Shown: positions 62,889-64,000 of the stretch, piece by piece
Numbering within the stretch: position 1 is the first letter of the stretch
Layout of the letters: the number at the start of each line of letters is the position of its first letter
NCBI GenBank assembly: GCA_045531405.1
Contig: JAZSDX010000077.1
Location: forward strand, 1-64,000
Reading direction: 5' to 3'
Length of the DNA: 64,000 nucleotides
From: RGIG4079 sp045531405
GTDB lineage: Bacteria; Bacteroidota; Bacteroidia; Bacteroidales; Muribaculaceae
Made by a program: the position numbers and the translations under genes
Notes under the pieces: model-generated
What the model saw: the letters and a program-made list of their open reading frames with translations, nothing else
Databases searched by the model: none
What the model was told of the DNA's origin: nothing

Positions 62889-64000
62889 TGAAAATTAACG
62901 AAATACCCACTCCATTTTATATCGTATATGAGAATCGTCTTCGTCGTAACCTCGAATTAATCAATCGAGTGAAACGTGACGCCGGAGTAAATATAATCAT
63001 GGCATTCAAAGCCAACGCATTGTGGCGAACATTCCCTATTATTAAAGAATATTGCACTGCATCAACAGCAAGTTCTCTCAACGAAATGGATTTGGCACTC
63101 GATTGTTTGGGCAATGAAGTTCATTCTTATTGTCCGGCATATACGCCATTAACCATAAATCGTTACCTTGAGGGCAGCACTCACATCACTTTCAACTCCC
63201 TCAATCAATGGGAACGATTCAAAGATGATGTGAATCAACATAATTCAACTACCGGGAAACGCCATGTATCTCCCGGAGTGCGAGTAAATCCACAATGTTC
63301 GGTAATCGAAACCGACATATATAATCCTGCCCTACCCGGCTCTCGATTTGGAGTAACTGCCGATATTATCGGCGATAAACTACCCGAAGGGATTGAGGGT
63401 TTGCACTTTCATGCTCTTTGCGAATCAACATCATTCGATTTAGAAAAGGTGCTTGAAGCATTTGAGTCTCAGTTTGGCAAATATTTGCCACAAGTGAAAT
63501 GGGTAAATATGGGAGGCGGACATCTTATGACACGCGAGGGTTACGATGTAGAGCATCTTATATCGCTTCTAACTAATTTTAAGAACCGTTATCCTTGGCT
63601 TGATGTAATTCTCGAGCCCGGAAGTGCCTTTACTTGGCGTACGGGCGATTTAATCACATCGGTAGTTGATGTAGTAGAAAATCAAGGCGTTAAAACTGCA
63701 ATCATCGACGTATCGTTTGCTTGCCACATGCCCGATTGCCTTGAAATGCCCTATCAGCCTAAAATCACAGAGAGTGTAGAGGTTGATTCTTCACTTCCCA
63801 CATATCGTCTCGGTGGCATTTCTTGCTTAAGTGGGGACTTTATTGGCGATTGGAGCTTTGAAAAGCCTCTTGAAATTGGCGACCGTCTCACGCTTGAAGA
63901 TATGAATCACTATACTACTGTTAAAACAAATATGTTCAATGGCATTCAACACCCCTCAATTGTGCTATGCCGTGCCAATGGTGAGTGTGAATATCTGCGA
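62888..64000 (+). CDS. nspC: Carboxynorspermidine decarboxylase, cut off by window end
   Basis: 371 residues are visible and the frame runs off the window, probably a few residues short of its end (family length about 375-385). It is a pyridoxal-phosphate enzyme of the alanine-racemase fold-III class that decarboxylates carboxy(nor)spermidine to (nor)spermidine. Marks are the PLP Lys in IIMAFKANALWRTF, the phosphate-binding segment WVNMGGGHLMT, EPGSAF, and the C-terminal catalytic Cys region GGISCLSGDFIGDW. FACHMPDCLEMPYQP is family-typical. It starts one base into the uvrD stop (TAATG). With aguA/aguB it completes part of a spermidine pathway, but carboxyspermidine dehydrogenase is not in the window. 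Confidence 0.95.
   Translation, partial: MKINEIPTPFYIVYENRLRRNLELINRVKRDAGVNIIMAFKANALWRTFPIIKEYCTASTASSLNEMDLALDCLGNEVHSYCPAYTPLTINRYLEGSTHITFNSLNQWERFKDDVNQHNSTTGKRHVSPGVRVNPQCSVIETDIYNPALPGSRFGVTADIIGDKLPEGIEGLHFHALCESTSFDLEKVLEAFESQFGKYLPQVKWVNMGGGHLMTREGYDVEHLISLLTNFKNRYPWLDVILEPGSAFTWRTGDLITSVVDVVENQGVKTAIIDVSFACHMPDCLEMPYQPKITESVEVDSSLPTYRLGGISCLSGDFIGDWSFEKPLEIGDRLTLEDMNHYTTVKTNMFNGIQHPSIVLCRANGECEYLR

Noticed and set aside
1..64000. Prophage, insertion sequence, CRISPR array or restriction/defence island
   Set aside because: No transposase, integrase, capsid, Cas, methyltransferase or toxin-antitoxin genes were recognised, and no repeat array was found.

Overview
The window is a chromosomal segment of a low-GC Bacteroidales bacterium. 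Three things point there. Most gene starts are preceded by the Bacteroidetes -7 promoter element TAnnTTTG and almost none by a Shine-Dalgarno sequence. Several large secreted proteins end in type IX secretion system (T9SS) C-terminal sorting domains, and one ends in a gliding-motility (CHU_C-type) domain. Gene content also fits: Fe-type SodB, ClpC with HtpG, AguA/AguB with NspC, a gut-type S41 protease, and a DUF4250-like protein. Family level (Muribaculaceae, Prevotellaceae or a relative) cannot be settled from the sequence. I see no rRNA, CRISPR array, insertion sequence, prophage or origin.

Layout. 1-1030 is gene-poor and degenerate, with short repeats and a possible gene remnant. 1031-14586 is a secreted-protein region: a 1548-residue T9SS protein, gpmI, and two tandem paralogous T9SS proteins (955 and 1348 residues) with a beta-helix followed by a propeller that resembles helveticin J / TagC proteins. 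14656-16117 holds a zinc-ribbon/SPOR membrane protein and a three-tRNA operon (Gly, Gly, Leu). 16118-18432 pairs a membrane acyltransferase with UDP-glucose dehydrogenase. 18537-25127 is a histidine-rich metal-efflux RND operon followed by superoxide dismutase. 25244-27549 is an MBOAT/SGNH acylation pair. 27639-31162 has rmuC, another T9SS protein and an ECF sigma factor. 31494-35310 is a tightly packed operon: dCMP deaminase, CtpA, 5-formyl-THF cyclo-ligase, a RIC-like protein without iron ligands, and a LuxR-type regulator. 35372-44011 has gyrA and a TPR protein diverging from clpC-htpG. 44590-46755 is the putrescine operon (aguA, aguB). 46752-53771 contains small envelope proteins, a CHU_C protein, a lytic transglycosylase, uvrA and a Sel1 protein. 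53965-64000 contains a lipoprotein, polyprenyl synthase, TatD, TspO, pgk, pyrF, prfA, a DUF4250-like protein, a UvrD-type helicase and the truncated nspC.

How the genes work together. Most are housekeeping genes of glycolysis (gpmI, pgk), translation and repair (prfA, uvrA, uvrD, rmuC, gyrA), proteostasis (clpC, htpG) and polyamine synthesis (aguA, aguB, nspC). Around them is an envelope and secretion theme: five probable T9SS cargo proteins, one gliding-type protein, a lytic transglycosylase, a SPOR protein and two separate acyl-transfer loci. The most unusual signals are the pseudo-RIC/LuxR pair, the duplicated beta-helix/propeller exoproteins, a near-consensus sigma-54 promoter before clpC-htpG, 11-bp inverted repeats touching the start codons of sodB and tspO, and a possibly leaderless uvrD transcript. 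All homology statements come from reading the translations by eye; no database search was made.
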